Positions 1-8,667 are shown, counted from the stretch's first letter. The stretch is 64,000 nucleotides of DNA from Flexistipes sp. (GCF_036172515.1 NZ_JAXKVW010000006.1:1-64000); one strand, 5' to 3'. The notes: generated from the letters alone by a model not told the origin. Numbers and translations are program-made.

Positions 1-1
1 A

Positions 2-103
2 GCGAACAAGTTGATAAGGCAGGCATTTGGTGTATTGAAAAGTGGCAAACCGTATGATCCGGATCATGCAAATAATTTAACTTTGGTTGCAAAAAATGCT
101 TGA
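2..103 (+). CDS. C-terminal tail of a transposase-like protein (cut by window edge)
   Basis: An open frame enters from the left edge and stops at TGA 101-103. The last 33 residues include the stretch RQAFGVLKSGKPYDPDHA, which resembles the C-terminus of IS110/IS116-type transposases as I remember them. Only the tail is visible, so neither the family nor intactness can be judged. A dispersed repeat follows directly, as is common at insertion-sequence edges. It could be another helical DNA-binding protein. Confidence 0.4.
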   Translation, partial: ANKLIRQAFGVLKSGKPYDPDHANNLTLVAKNA

Positions 104-113
104 CTTTTAACAC

Positions 114-172
114 GGAACATCCCGAGCGAAGCCGAGGGATCTCTATCTATGTACTAACAATATCTGTGTATT
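114..172. repeat. dispersed repeat fragment (GAGCGAAGCCGAGG type)
   Basis: The segment with CCCGAGCGAAGCCGAGGGAT followed by CTCTATCTATGTACTAACAA closely matches sequence near 56795-56855, and its first half also occurs near 59463-59490. Repeats of the form 'TCATTCCGAGCGAAGCGAGGAATCT' are widespread in bacterial intergenic DNA. No coding potential is seen. Confidence 0.6.
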
Positions 173-251
173 GTCATAGCTCTAAAAAATGGGGGGGCGC
201 CAAAAATTATTTTGTTGAATCAGCTTATTTAATATTATATGATATTTTTAA

Positions 252-324
252 GCGGGCATAGCTCACCTGGGAGAGCGTCAGCTTCCCAAGCTGAAGGTAG
301 CGGGTTCGAGCCCCGTTGCCCGCT
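252..324 (+). tRNA. tRNA-Gly (anticodon CCC)
   Basis: A full cloverleaf can be drawn: acceptor GCGGGCA/TGCCCGC, D stem GCTC/GAGC, anticodon stem TCAGC/GCTGA around loop TTCCCAA (anticodon CCC, reading GGG glycine codons), and T arm GCGGG-TTCGAGC-CCCGT. The discriminator base is T at 324. CCA is not encoded. The following 290 bases up to the next gene hold nothing recognisable except the ribosome binding site of the RidA gene. Confidence 0.95.
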
Positions 325-614
325 TAATTTTATATAAATCCATATGTACTTCATAAGGTGAGATACATACTTGTAAATCATCTGGATATTTTCACTCGAA
401 ACAATAATAGTGAAGAATCTTGTGAAGTGGTTGAAGCTGAACACCATGAAATAAAAATTTTATGATAAATATAATAATTTTTACTGCTACGGTTTTTTGT
501 ATAGCAAGAAAACTGAGTTCAGAAAATTCAGGACAAATGGGTTGTACAATGTCCGGTTTTCGGCAGTTTTGCGGCACAAAAACGTCATATAAATAGCCAT
601 TACAGGAGGTTAGA

Positions 615-1004
615 ATGAAGGCTAAGAAAGTTAACGTATCTGGTCTTGGACGTCTTTCTGCTTTTTGCCATGCAGTGATTGCAGGGGATTTTATTTATGT
701 TTCCGGTACACTGGGAACAAAATCAAATTCTATGGAACTTGTAGAGGGCGGAACCGGTGCGGAAACCACTCGGGCCCTCCGGAATATTGAAATTATTCTG
801 AATGAATGCGGAGCCTCACTGTCGGATCTTGTGAAAGTTAATGTTTTTCTGGCAGATATAAAGACTTTTCAAGACATGAATGAAGCATACCTTGAAGTTA
901 TGGGCAGTAATCCTCCAGCACGTATCACAGTCGGTGGAGCCGAATTAGCACGCGGAGCTGCAGTTGAGATTGATGTGGTTGCATATAAGCCAAATCCGGA
1001 TTAA
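615..1004 (+). CDS. RidA/YjgF/TdcF-family enamine/imine deaminase-like protein
   Basis: A 129-residue protein of the usual RidA length. Members form trimers and hydrolyse reactive 2-aminoacrylate-type enamines/imines in the cytosol. Visible family features are an N-terminal strand pair leading to FIYVSGTLG, a central TRALRNIEIILNECG helix, KVNVFLADI, and the C-terminal signature NPPARITVGGAELARGAAVEIDVVAY, which carries the active-site Arg. The ATG has a strong AGGAGG site 7 bases upstream. The PhzF-like gene follows after 29 bases, so the two are probably co-transcribed. Some RidA relatives act in specific catabolic pathways rather than in general imine clearance, and the precise substrate cannot be read here. 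Confidence 0.85.
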   Translation: MKAKKVNVSGLGRLSAFCHAVIAGDFIYVSGTLGTKSNSMELVEGGTGAETTRALRNIEIILNECGASLSDLVKVNVFLADIKTFQDMNEAYLEVMGSNPPARITVGGAELARGAAVEIDVVAYKPNPD

Positions 1005-1033
1005 GGTGTGTTAAAACCCAATAAGGAAGTTTA

Positions 1034-1879
1034 ATGAATTTTGGAACACTTTATCGGAAATCAGCTTTTACAGATAATCCCAAAGGAGGTAATCCAGCCG
1101 GAGTTTGGGTTGGTGAGACCTTGCCATCTGGCGATGTTATGCAACGAATTGCAGCTGAAGTGGGTTACTCCGAAACTGCTTTTATGGCACCAACAACCGG
1201 CTATTATCGAACAGTTCGTTACTACAGTCCTGAGATGGAAGTGACGTTTTGTGGTCACGCTACCATCGCTGCAGGTATAGTGCTCGGTGAGACTGAAGGG
1301 GACGGTAAATATCAATTGACAACTGCTGCGGGAGAGGTTTCCGTCATCGTTCAGAATGAGGGTGGGGTGCGTGAAGCCGCGTTGACTTCAGTGGAGCCAA
1401 AGTACACAGGTGCTTCCGATGTGCTTATCAACGAAGTGCTCTCTGCGCTTGGCTGGCAACCGAGTGATTTGGATGGTTCAATTCCTCCAGCCAGAGCATA
1501 TGCCGGTGCATGGCATTTGGTATTGGCTGTCAATGATCAAAATAGACTGGCAAAGTTAAATTATGATTTTGAAAGGTTGAAGACCATTATGCTTAGGGAA
1601 GGACTTACTACGCTACAATTGGTATGGCGGGAGAGTGCAGATGTATTTCACTCTCGCAATCCATTTCCAGTGGGTGGAGTTGTGGAAGATCCTGCCACGG
1701 GGGCGGCAGCCGCAGCGCTTGGGGGGTATCTCCGGGAAGCCGAACTTATTACAGTGCCGGCTACCATATTAATCCGTCAAGGGGAGGCAATGGGCCGTCC
1801 GAGCCGCCTGACAGTCGAAATACCCGCTACAGGAGGAATCGTGGTAAAAGGTACTGCAGTTCCTATTGAAACAGAGTAA
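1034..1879 (+). CDS. PhzF-like isomerase/epimerase family protein
   Basis: A 281-residue protein with the two-domain PhzF fold. GGNPAGVW lies near residue 18-25 and GYSETAFM near 44-51 (the catalytic Glu is expected in the SET motif). CGHATIAAG near 73-81 and the C-terminal EDPATGAAAAALGGYL near 218-233 are the matching half-site motifs. Family members isomerise small hydroxy or amino acids, PhzF of phenazine synthesis being the best known. No phenazine genes are nearby, so the substrate is unknown. The pairing with a RidA homologue suggests a small-molecule or amino-acid salvage step (inference). The gene seems richer in G and C than its neighbours, a possible sign of transfer. Confidence 0.8.
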   Translation: MNFGTLYRKSAFTDNPKGGNPAGVWVGETLPSGDVMQRIAAEVGYSETAFMAPTTGYYRTVRYYSPEMEVTFCGHATIAAGIVLGETEGDGKYQLTTAAGEVSVIVQNEGGVREAALTSVEPKYTGASDVLINEVLSALGWQPSDLDGSIPPARAYAGAWHLVLAVNDQNRLAKLNYDFERLKTIMLREGLTTLQLVWRESADVFHSRNPFPVGGVVEDPATGAAAAALGGYLREAELITVPATILIRQGEAMGRPSRLTVEIPATGGIVVKGTAVPIETE

Positions 1880-1962
1880 AGTTTAAAATAAGTTTTTGAA
1901 AAGATTAACCGGATTAGTGAAACTTTATTGATAATAAATTTACTTTGCTTTATCTTATTTTA

Positions 1963-2334
1963 ATGAAAATATTTTTACTTGGCTGTGGCTTTGCGAGTTT
2001 ATCGGCGGGTTTTTTGGGGATTTTTCTTCCAGTTTTGCCAACTGTTCCATTGCTTTTGCTGGCGGCTTTTTGTTTCAGCAAAAGTTCCGAAAGGTTTCAC
2101 AACTGGCTTATTAATCACAGGTTATTAGGAAGTTACATCAGGGATTACCGCTCAGGAGAAGGAATTCCTGCAAAATCGAAAATAAAAGCAATTCTTCTTT
2201 TGTGGCTAACTATTGGAATTTCATTTTATCTAGTCCCATTTTCACTTATCAGAATAATTCTTTTTCTGATTGCAGCCGGTGTGACATACTATCTTATTAC
2301 ACTTCCCACAAAAAGTTTAAAAGAAGAATATTAG
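1963..2334 (+). CDS. DUF454 (YbaN-like) inner-membrane protein
   Basis: Starting at the internal ATG 1963 gives 123 residues, normal for the family; an in-frame TTG at 1945 would add six. Features are an N-terminal hydrophobic helix ending in a proline-rich turn (GIFLPVLPTVPLLLLAAFCF), the family motif FCFSKSSERFHNWLINHRLLGSYIRDYR, and two closely spaced membrane helices near the C-terminus. The function of the family is not established. No clear ribosome binding site precedes the start. It is followed by a repeat-rich gap. Confidence 0.8.
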   Translation: MKIFLLGCGFASLSAGFLGIFLPVLPTVPLLLLAAFCFSKSSERFHNWLINHRLLGSYIRDYRSGEGIPAKSKIKAILLLWLTIGISFYLVPFSLIRIILFLIAAGVTYYLITLPTKSLKEEY

Positions 2335-2443
2335 TTTTACTGTCAAGTTGCAACATAGCCTCGTATATATCATGAGTTCAGTTTATCTTTGCATCCGGGC
2401 AATATCCGGCATCATTTAAAGATCCATTTTTAAAAGTATAAGT

Positions 2444-2633
2444 CAAGTTTCGCACTTCTTTCGGTCATTGCGAAACCCTGTGGAGACAGGGTTGTGGCAA
2501 TATCAAAATGATATAAAAAGAGAGATTGTTTCGTTGTATCACTCCCTGCCCTGTTAAATGCCACAGGCAATCAGCGAAGCTGATATTTAACAGGGTGAAC
2601 AAAGACGTGCAATAAATGCAAGTGCGAAATTTG
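2444..2633. repeat. MITE-like repeat, copy A
   Basis: A 190-bp non-coding element bounded by near-perfect 14-bp inverted ends, CAAGTTTCGCACTT on the left and AAGTGCGAAATTTG on the right. Inside are the landmarks CATTGCGAAACCCTGTGG and a hairpin built on CCCTGTTAAAT/ATTTAACAGGG. Copies lie at 53230-53414 and, diverged, at 35902-36083. Confidence 0.8.
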
Positions 2634-2640
2634 TGGTATA

Positions 2641-2687
2641 AAAAATACTCTCTCAGAGAAACTCGGGTATTAACAGTAATTGAAAAA
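2641..2687 (+). promoter_or_regulatory. short leader motif shared with the liv operon
   Basis: AATAC...CTCAGAGAAACTCGGGTATT followed by ATTGAAAAA. A very similar stretch (CTCAGAGAAACATCGGATATT...ATTGAAAAA) lies at 36499-36541 ahead of livK. In both, the flanks can pair (AATAC/GTATT here, ATATCC/GGATAT there) around the conserved CAGAGAAAC. The function is unknown: it could be a shared regulatory site, a structured RNA, or another dispersed repeat. Confidence 0.35.
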
Positions 2688-2691
2688 GTTT

Positions 2692-2712
2692 ATGAATGGT
2701 ACTACCATTCAT
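2692..2712. promoter_or_regulatory. upstream operator of the choline operon
   Basis: A perfect palindrome, ATGAATGGT-ACT-ACCATTCAT. Its core TGGTNNNACCA is the shape expected of operators bound by FadR-subfamily GntR regulators, and a second copy of the core lies at 2833-2847. The adjacent gene encodes such a regulator, so autoregulation is likely (inference). Confidence 0.7.
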
Positions 2713-2805
2713 AAAGCGAATGTAGTTATATGTGATTCGGGTTAAACTTATAGTACTCGTAATAAATAATAAAACGTTATAAAATTAATTCTTTATGAAA
2801 TGTTG

Positions 2806-2834
2806 TTGACAGAAATAGTATTTGTATGTACTAA
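2806..2834 (+). promoter_or_regulatory. sigma-70-type promoter for the regulator/bet operon
   Basis: A perfect -35 hexamer TTGACA at 2806-2811 is followed by a 17-bp spacer and TACTAA at 2829-2834. The -10 element runs into the second operator, so a bound repressor would block RNA polymerase. The remainder of the 2335-2866 gap holds only the MITE-like repeat and the motif at 2641. Confidence 0.6.
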
Positions 2835-2847
2835 TGGTACTACCATT
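2833..2847. promoter_or_regulatory. promoter-proximal operator
   Basis: AATGGT-ACT-ACCATT repeats the core of the palindrome at 2692-2712 and sits over the expected transcription start, 20 bases before the regulator's ATG. Two identical half-site pairs about 140 bp apart would allow looping or cooperative repression. Confidence 0.7.
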
Positions 2848-2866
2848 TGAATGTGGGGAAGATTAT

Positions 2867-3574
2867 ATGGAAAGTATTTTTGAAAAAGCAGATTCCGTAA
2901 GATCTGTTGAAGATATATGCCTGCAGATTGAAGCAGTAATTCTTGATGGTAGATTAAAACCGGGCGACAAACTTCCCAGTGAGAGAGAATTACAGACACA
3001 GTTCGGAAGAGGGCGAGGCTTGATCAGAGAAGCTTTAAGAATGCTGAAACAAAAAGATTTAATTGAAATCAGAAAGGGGGCCAAAGGCGGAGCTTATATT
3101 AAGAATGTGGGTTTATCTAATATCAGTGACTCTTTGTCTCTGTTCCTCAAACAAAAAGACATTGAACCCGATAAGATAATTGAGTTTAGAGAAAGCTTAG
3201 ACAGAACAATTACAACGCTTGCAATCAGCAAAGGGAGCAGGGAACAAAAGTCAGACTTGTACAAAGAGGCTCTTTCCTTTTATGAAAAGATTAAAAACGG
3301 TATGGCTGATATGAACATCATAGGAGAAACTGACAGGAGGCTCAATATTACACTGGCAAAGATGGCTGCCAATCCGCTTTTTTTATGGGTTGTAGAAGCT
3401 ATCCAGCAGGGGTTTTCTTCATATGATTATGCTTTGTATGAAGAAGAAAAGTTTCGTATAGCAACGGCTAAAAACTGGCATGACACGGCAAGAGAGATAA
3501 TGAATGAAGACCCTGTTAAAGCACATCTTTATATCAGTAACCACTATTGTCTTTTAATGGAATGTCTTGATTAG
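2867..3574 (+). CDS. GntR/FadR-family transcriptional regulator of the choline operon
   Basis: Starting at ATG 2867 behind GGGGAAG gives 235 residues. An in-frame TTG at 2822 would place the start codon upstream of the operator and is less likely. The N-terminal 70 residues are a winged helix typical of GntR (LKPGDKLPSERELQTQFGRGRGLIREALRMLKQ, then the wing EIRKGAKGGAYI). The rest is a helical FCD-type ligand domain. Two TGGTNNNACCA palindromes sit just upstream. It precedes betA by 27 bases and is probably co-transcribed. Choline operons in enterics use the TetR-type BetI instead, so a FadR-type regulator here is a variation. The ligand could be choline or betaine aldehyde (inference). Confidence 0.85.
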   Translation: MESIFEKADSVRSVEDICLQIEAVILDGRLKPGDKLPSERELQTQFGRGRGLIREALRMLKQKDLIEIRKGAKGGAYIKNVGLSNISDSLSLFLKQKDIEPDKIIEFRESLDRTITTLAISKGSREQKSDLYKEALSFYEKIKNGMADMNIIGETDRRLNITLAKMAANPLFLWVVEAIQQGFSSYDYALYEEEKFRIATAKNWHDTAREIMNEDPVKAHLYISNHYCLLMECLD

Positions 3575-3601
3575 AAATACAAAAATATTCGGAGGTGAAC
3601 T

Positions 3602-5245
3602 GTGGGAACTTCAAAACAGTATGATTATATTATAGTCGGAGGAGGATCAGCCGGTTCTGTATTGGCTAACAGGCTTAGTGAAGATAACAGTGTGTTTGTT
3701 GTTGAAGCGGGTAAACCTGATTACAGGCTGGATTTCAGAATTCACATGCCGGCTGCTCTAACTTATCCGTTACAAAGTAAGACTTATAACTGGTGGTATG
3801 AATCAGAGCCTGAGCCTTATATGAACAACAGAAGGATTTACCATCCAAGAGGAAAGGTTCTTGGGGGTTCCAGTTGTATTAACGGGATGATATACATCAG
3901 AGGCAACCCTATGGATTATGAAAAATGGGCTAAGGAAGAAGGACTGGAAGATTGGGACTATGCTCATTGTCTTCCATATTTCAAAAAATTTGAAACACGT
4001 CTTAAAGGTGCTGATCCTTATCATGGTGATAGGGGACCCTTGAAAATTACTACTCCTGATTGCGATAATCCTCTTTTTGATGCTTTTTTTAAAGCTGTTC
4101 AGGAAGCAGGACACGATTTGACTGAAGATGTGAACGGCTACAAACAGGAGGGTTTTTCACCATTTGACCAGAATATTTACAGAGGAAGGAGGCATAATGC
4201 TGCCAGAGCTTATGTACATCCTATAAAAGACCGTGAGAACCTTACAATAAAACTTCATTCTCAGGCGACCAAGATACTTTTTGAGGGCAAAAAGGCTGTT
4301 GGTGTAGAGTATATTACAAAAGACGGAACAAGAGAAACCGTTTATGGCGGTGAGATTATAAGCTGCGGAGGAGCAATCAATTCTCCTCAGTTACTGCAGC
4401 TTTCAGGTATAGGAAATGCCGATGAACTTAAAAATTTAGGTATTGAGCCTGTTGCGGATTTAAAAGGTGTGGGTGAAAATCTGCAGGATCATCTTGAGCT
4501 GTATGTGCAGTATGCATGCAAAAAACCTGTCAGTATGTATCCTTCTTTGAAATGGTACAGACAGCCGTTTATAGGTGCCAATTGGTTGTTTTTCAGAAAG
4601 GGTGCCGGTGCTACCAATCATTTTGAAGCCGGCGGATTTATCAGAGGTAATGACGAAGTTGATTATCCTAATCTGCAGTTTCACTTTTTACCTATTGCAA
4701 TAAGATATGACGGAAGTGCACCGGCTGAAGGGCACGGTTTCCAACTGCATGTCGGGCCGATGAATTCGGATGTAAGGGGTCATATAAAAATCAAATCAGA
4801 CAATCCTCTGGAATATCCGTCCATATTGTTTAACTATCTTTCAACCGAAAAGGAAAGGAAAGAATGGGTGGAAGCAATTCGCAGGTCAAGAGAGATTATA
4901 AGCCAGCCAGCTTTTGATGATTTAAGGGGTAAGGAGCTGTCTCCCGGAGAAGATGCAAGAACAGATGAGGAAATTCTCGATTTTATTGCAAAAGAAGGGG
5001 AGAGTGCCTATCACCCGAGCTGTACCTGTAAAATGGGCTATGATGAAATGTCCGTTGTGGATTCTGAGTTGAAAGTGCACGGTGTGGAGAATCTCAGAGT
5101 AGTGGATGCTTCTGTAATGCCTTACATAACAAATGGAAATATATATGCTCCGGTAATGATGATAGCTGAGAAGGCTGCTGATAAAATTCTCGGAAACACT
5201 CCTGAGAAACCGGCTGATGTGGATTGGTATAAATATGAAAAATAG
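3602..5245 (+). CDS. betA: choline dehydrogenase (GMC oxidoreductase)
   Basis: A 547-residue flavoprotein that oxidises choline to betaine aldehyde. The FAD-binding motif [16 protein letters not shown] is at the N-terminus, with the adenine-contacting E in VVEAG. The GMC signatures [21 protein letters not shown] (about 80-100) and [16 protein letters not shown] (about 255-270) are present, as is the catalytic-histidine region [10 protein letters not shown] near 475. The C-terminal [17 protein letters not shown] is characteristic. The start is GTG 3602 after CGGAGGTGAAC. betB follows in 15 bases. Other GMC alcohol dehydrogenases share these motifs; the neighbours point to choline. Confidence 0.9.
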   Translation: MGTSKQYDYIIVGGGSAGSVLANRLSEDNSVFVVEAGKPDYRLDFRIHMPAALTYPLQSKTYNWWYESEPEPYMNNRRIYHPRGKVLGGSSCINGMIYIRGNPMDYEKWAKEEGLEDWDYAHCLPYFKKFETRLKGADPYHGDRGPLKITTPDCDNPLFDAFFKAVQEAGHDLTEDVNGYKQEGFSPFDQNIYRGRRHNAARAYVHPIKDRENLTIKLHSQATKILFEGKKAVGVEYITKDGTRETVYGGEIISCGGAINSPQLLQLSGIGNADELKNLGIEPVADLKGVGENLQDHLELYVQYACKKPVSMYPSLKWYRQPFIGANWLFFRKGAGATNHFEAGGFIRGNDEVDYPNLQFHFLPIAIRYDGSAPAEGHGFQLHVGPMNSDVRGHIKIKSDNPLEYPSILFNYLSTEKERKEWVEAIRRSREIISQPAFDDLRGKELSPGEDARTDEEILDFIAKEGESAYHPSCTCKMGYDEMSVVDSELKVHGVENLRVVDASVMPYITNGNIYAPVMMIAEKAADKILGNTPEKPADVDWYKYEK

Positions 5246-5260
5246 TTCGGAGGATGTTCG

Positions 5261-6733
5261 ATGATTTATGGAAAAATGTATATCAACGGCTCCTGGACTT
5301 CTTCTGTAAATGGGCTAATAAGGGATATAATTAACCCATACAACTCTGAGGTTGTTGCAAATGTTTCTGAAGGCTGCAGAGAAGACGCTGAATTGGCGGT
5401 AAGTGCGGCCAGAGACGCATTTGATAATGGAGAGTGGCCGGGCTTAACCGGGGATCAGAGAGGCGAATACCTTTATCGTCTGTACGAGCTCATAAAAAGA
5501 GACAGAGAAGAGCTTGCGGAGCTTGAAAGCTTAGATACGGGAAAAACCGTCGAGGAAAGCCGCTGGGATATGGACGGAATTGCTGATACGTTTAAATATT
5601 ATGCTGAACGGGCTTCAGAAGAGAGAGGCTACATTGTAGATTCCCCGATACCGGATACTTCGAGTATTGTTGTTAAAGAACCTGTAGGGGTTTGCGGCCA
5701 GATTTCCCCATGGAATTATCCATTGCTTCAGGCAAGCTGGAAGATAGCACCTGCATTGGCTGCAGGCTGTACAGTTGTTGCTAAACCAAGTGAAATTACC
5801 CCTTTAACAACCCTTAAAATTACTGAGCTGATTGAGGAAGCAGGAATACCGGCAGGTGTTTTCAATCTTGTGCTGGGTAAAGGCGATGAAGTCGGCGCTC
5901 TTTTGTCTGAATCGGAAAATGTTGACTTGATTTCTTTTACCGGCGGTATCGAAACGGGAAGAAAGATTATTAAATCAGCCAGCTCCAATATAAAAAAGAT
6001 TGCACTGGAGTTGGGGGGGAAGAATCCCAATATTGTTTTTGCAGATGCAGATTTTGATTTGGCTGTTGACTTTGCGCTGAATGCGGTTTTTTTCCATGCG
6101 GGTCAGATTTGTTCGGCAGGCACAAGATTAATGATAGAAGATAAAATTCACGATGAGTTTGTTGAGGCCTTGAAATTAAAGATGAGTAAAATAAAGCTTG
6201 GCAGTGGATTTGACAAAGATACACAGATGGGGCCACTGATATCCGAAGAGCACAGACAGAAAATTGAAAGATATGTTGAAACGGGAATAACTGAAGGAGC
6301 TGATCTGGTTCTCGGCGGTAAAAGGCCGGAGGGAGAAAAGTATAAAAAAGGATTTTTTTATGAGCCCACTCTTTTCCTGAACTGCAATGAAAATATGCAG
6401 ATAGTTCAGCAGGAAAGTTTTGGCCCGATTATCACTGTCGAGCGTTTTTACAGTGAGGATGAGGCTGTTAAAAAGGCTAATAATACTAAATACGGTCTAT
6501 CGGCCGGTTTCTGGACTACGGATAATTCCAGAATAAACAGAGTATCTTCAAAACTTAAATTTGGAACAGTTTGGGTCAATGATTTTAATATATATTTCCC
6601 CAAAGCCCCCTGGGGAGGCTATAAACAGTCGGGAATCGGCAGGGAGCTTGGATTTGCAGGTTTGGATGAATATTGCGAAACAAAACATATTTATCAGAAT
6701 TTTAACAACTCACCGTTTAAATGGTTCGGCTAA
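5261..6733 (+). CDS. betB: betaine aldehyde dehydrogenase
   Basis: A 490-residue NAD(P)-dependent aldehyde dehydrogenase of normal length that would convert betaine aldehyde to glycine betaine. Family motifs in order are the substrate/NAD region GVCGQISPWNYPL (about 147-159), FTGGIETGRKI (about 226-236), the catalytic Glu in LELGGKNPNIVF, the catalytic Cys in HAGQICSAGTR, and the C-terminal PWGGYKQSGIGRELG. The ATG lies behind TCGGAGG. It sits between betA and a choline-binding protein, which strengthens the assignment over other ALDHs. The product is the main compatible solute of many halophiles. Confidence 0.9.
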   Translation: MIYGKMYINGSWTSSVNGLIRDIINPYNSEVVANVSEGCREDAELAVSAARDAFDNGEWPGLTGDQRGEYLYRLYELIKRDREELAELESLDTGKTVEESRWDMDGIADTFKYYAERASEERGYIVDSPIPDTSSIVVKEPVGVCGQISPWNYPLLQASWKIAPALAAGCTVVAKPSEITPLTTLKITELIEEAGIPAGVFNLVLGKGDEVGALLSESENVDLISFTGGIETGRKIIKSASSNIKKIALELGGKNPNIVFADADFDLAVDFALNAVFFHAGQICSAGTRLMIEDKIHDEFVEALKLKMSKIKLGSGFDKDTQMGPLISEEHRQKIERYVETGITEGADLVLGGKRPEGEKYKKGFFYEPTLFLNCNENMQIVQQESFGPIITVERFYSEDEAVKKANNTKYGLSAGFWTTDNSRINRVSSKLKFGTVWVNDFNIYFPKAPWGGYKQSGIGRELGFAGLDEYCETKHIYQNFNNSPFKWFG

Positions 6734-6770
6734 TCATAACTATAAACAGTAATAAAGTAAAAAGCATATA

Positions 6771-6799
6771 GCGGAGCGGCTTAAACCAGAGCCGTCCGC
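6771..6799 (+). promoter_or_regulatory. intercistronic hairpin between betB and the binding-protein gene
   Basis: GCGGAGCGGCT pairs with AGCCGTCCGC with one bulged base. There is no T-run after it, so it is more likely an mRNA-stabilising or processing hairpin than a terminator. Such hairpins often precede highly expressed binding-protein genes. Confidence 0.45.
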
Positions 6800-6829
6800 A
6801 CCTGAAAAACACAATCAAAAGGAGGAAGC

Positions 6830-7792
6830 ATGAGTTATCTATTAAGAAACAGTATTATTGCAATTTGCATTGCCGTTATTTTTACCATTGCAGGTTTCTC
6901 TCCTGCAGGAGCCAAAGAGAAGGAAGTGCGTTTTGTGCACGTATCCTGGACGGGAGTGACAGTGAAAACTGAGCTGGCTTCCAAAATACTTGAAAGCCTG
7001 GGATACGAGGTAACCAGAAATATGGTTTCCGTGCCGATATGTTATAAAGCGATGGCTACAAATGAGGCGGATATTTTCCTTGGGAACTGGATGCCTTCAA
7101 TGAAGAGCATAGCAAACCCTTATTTTGAAAAAGGTACCGTAGTAAAATATGTGGCTAATATGGAAAACGCCAAGTATACCTTAGCTGTTCCTGAGTTCGT
7201 TTATGAGGCCGGATTGAAGGATTTCTCCGATATAGCAAAGTATGGGGAACAACTGGATTGGAAAATATACGGAATAGAAGAGGGCAATGACGGAAATAAG
7301 ATCATTCAGAAAATGATTGATAAAAACATGTTCGGCTTGGGGAAATTTGAGCTGGTTCCTTCAAGTTCAGCGGCTATGCTGTCTCAGGTTAAGTCGTTTG
7401 TTAAGAAAGGCAAATGGATTGTTTTTCTGGGATGGGCTCCACATTATATGAATGAAATAATCGATATGAAATACCTTTCAGGATCTACCCCCGAAACATT
7501 TGGACCCAACAATGGTTCAGCGACTGTTTACACAAATATAAGGAAAGGATTTGACAAAGAATCCCCAAATGTGTCTAAACTGCTTAGAAATATGAAGTTT
7601 CCTGTTTCAATGATGAATCAGATTATGAAGATGCTTTATACAAATTCGGATTTAACAACTATGGAAGCAGGACTTATGTGGATCAAAGATCATCCTGAAA
7701 TGTATAAAAAATGGCTTGCAGGAGTAAAAACTCTGGACGGAAAGCCTGCCTTACCGGCTTTTGAAAATTATTTAGATTCTGTGGAGCTTTGA
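6830..7792 (+). CDS. choline/betaine ABC-transporter substrate-binding protein (ChoX/OpuAC type)
   Basis: A 320-residue secreted protein: basic start, hydrophobic core to about residue 27 and a cleavage-like site SPAGAKE. The mature part has the quaternary-amine binding fold signatures VSWTGVTVKTELASKILESLGY, an aromatic-rich FLGNWMPSM near 83-91 and the hinge segment GKWIVFLGWAPHYMN, including Trp residues suited to a cation-pi box. It lies 96 bases after betB with a perfect AGGAGG site and is probably the last gene of the choline operon. No permease or ATPase gene follows, so it must work with a transporter encoded elsewhere. Choline and glycine betaine cannot be separated from sequence alone. 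Confidence 0.8.
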   Translation: MSYLLRNSIIAICIAVIFTIAGFSPAGAKEKEVRFVHVSWTGVTVKTELASKILESLGYEVTRNMVSVPICYKAMATNEADIFLGNWMPSMKSIANPYFEKGTVVKYVANMENAKYTLAVPEFVYEAGLKDFSDIAKYGEQLDWKIYGIEEGNDGNKIIQKMIDKNMFGLGKFELVPSSSAAMLSQVKSFVKKGKWIVFLGWAPHYMNEIIDMKYLSGSTPETFGPNNGSATVYTNIRKGFDKESPNVSKLLRNMKFPVSMMNQIMKMLYTNSDLTTMEAGLMWIKDHPEMYKKWLAGVKTLDGKPALPAFENYLDSVEL

Positions 7793-7814
7793 AATCTGAA
7801 CTAAAATTATGTAA

Positions 7815-7855
7815 TCGGAAGGGCGGCTATATCCGTCCTTCCGAAATATTTTTGT
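7815..7855 (+). terminator. rho-independent terminator of the choline operon
   Basis: TCGGAAGGGCGG pairs with CCGTCCTTCCGA (one G-U pair) around a 6-base loop, followed by AATATTTTTG. It separates the plus-strand choline operon from the convergent nrdG gene. Confidence 0.8.
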
Positions 7856-7894
7856 ATATTATTTTTCAGCTAAACTCCAATAGAATATTTAATT

Positions 7895-8632
7895 TCAAGT
7901 TACAGATCTGAATGAGAAATGAGGCAGTTTTTCCAAATCCTGCTGAATTTTTTTCAAATACGTTTTTGAAATAGCTTTCCGGACTAAGTCATTGTTTTTA
8001 AATCGTTTGTCTAATATTTTTCCGTTGGTATTGATTTTTTGTATTATTATCTTTTGGTCGTTTTTCAAGTGGATATCTTTTTGTTTTAGAAGATTCAGAA
8101 ATTTGAGAAAATCTGCTGCAGAGTAGGTTTTCCAAAGTGTGTGTCTTATTTCAAAATTTACTGAACTGCCTTTATGGATTTCGTAACTTTTTATCTCATT
8201 TAATGTCTCTAAAAAGATATCAAGTGTATAGTTTCTATTTCTTGTAACATATTGGATGTCTTCAGTATTCAACCCTTTCAGATCAAGGGCTATATAATCC
8301 AGATGACCGTTTCGTAAAAGTGTTTTTAATTTTTGCGGAAAGCTTCCGTTTGTATCCAGCTTAATGGATATTTTCATATCTTTTAATTTTTCAGTTATCT
8401 CAGCAATACGCGGATCCATTAACGGTTCACCGCCTGTAATAGTTACAGCATTTATGTTATTTTTTTTAATATAGTCAAAAAATTCATTGCTCACATTGTA
8501 GACTGATAATGGTAAGACCAATTCAGGGTTATGGCAAAAGCGACATCTTAAATTACAGCCATATATAAAAGCTGTTGAGGAAACTTTGCCGGGAAAATCA
8601 ATCAAAGAAACCGGCGTAAAATCCACTATCAT
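7895..8632 (-). CDS. nrdG: anaerobic ribonucleotide reductase activating protein (radical SAM)
   Basis: A 245-residue radical-SAM activase that installs the glycyl radical in NrdD. The cluster motif is C26-x3-C30-x2-C33 (YGCNLRCRFCHN), followed by the SAM-contacting TITGGEPLMDP and LDTNGSFP. The N-terminus MIVDFTPVSLIDFPGK is typical of the NrdG2 subgroup, which is longer than E. coli NrdG (about 154 residues). It is the last gene of the minus-strand nrd cluster: nrdD, the glycyl-radical peptide, then this. About 165 bases of repeat-derived sequence separate it from the peptide gene, so it may have its own promoter. Confidence 0.88.
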   Translation of the reverse strand: MIVDFTPVSLIDFPGKVSSTAFIYGCNLRCRFCHNPELVLPLSVYNVSNEFFDYIKKNNINAVTITGGEPLMDPRIAEITEKLKDMKISIKLDTNGSFPQKLKTLLRNGHLDYIALDLKGLNTEDIQYVTRNRNYTLDIFLETLNEIKSYEIHKGSSVNFEIRHTLWKTYSAADFLKFLNLLKQKDIHLKNDQKIIIQKINTNGKILDKRFKNNDLVRKAISKTYLKKIQQDLEKLPHFSFRSVT

Positions 8633-8640
8633 CAGCTATA

Positions 8641-8667
8641 GGCCGATAAATTTGTGTATACAATAAT
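8641..8667. repeat. small hairpin repeat R2, truncated copy
   Basis: GGCCGATAAATTTGTGTATACAATAA is shared, with one or two changes, with 9095-9134 (inverted) and 11470-11510. The TTGTGTAYACAA part is itself near-palindromic. It lies just upstream of nrdG. Confidence 0.7.

Noticed and set aside
235-447. 70-codon minus-strand ORF over the tRNA-Gly gene
   Set aside because: It is antisense to a well-formed tRNA and has no supporting features.
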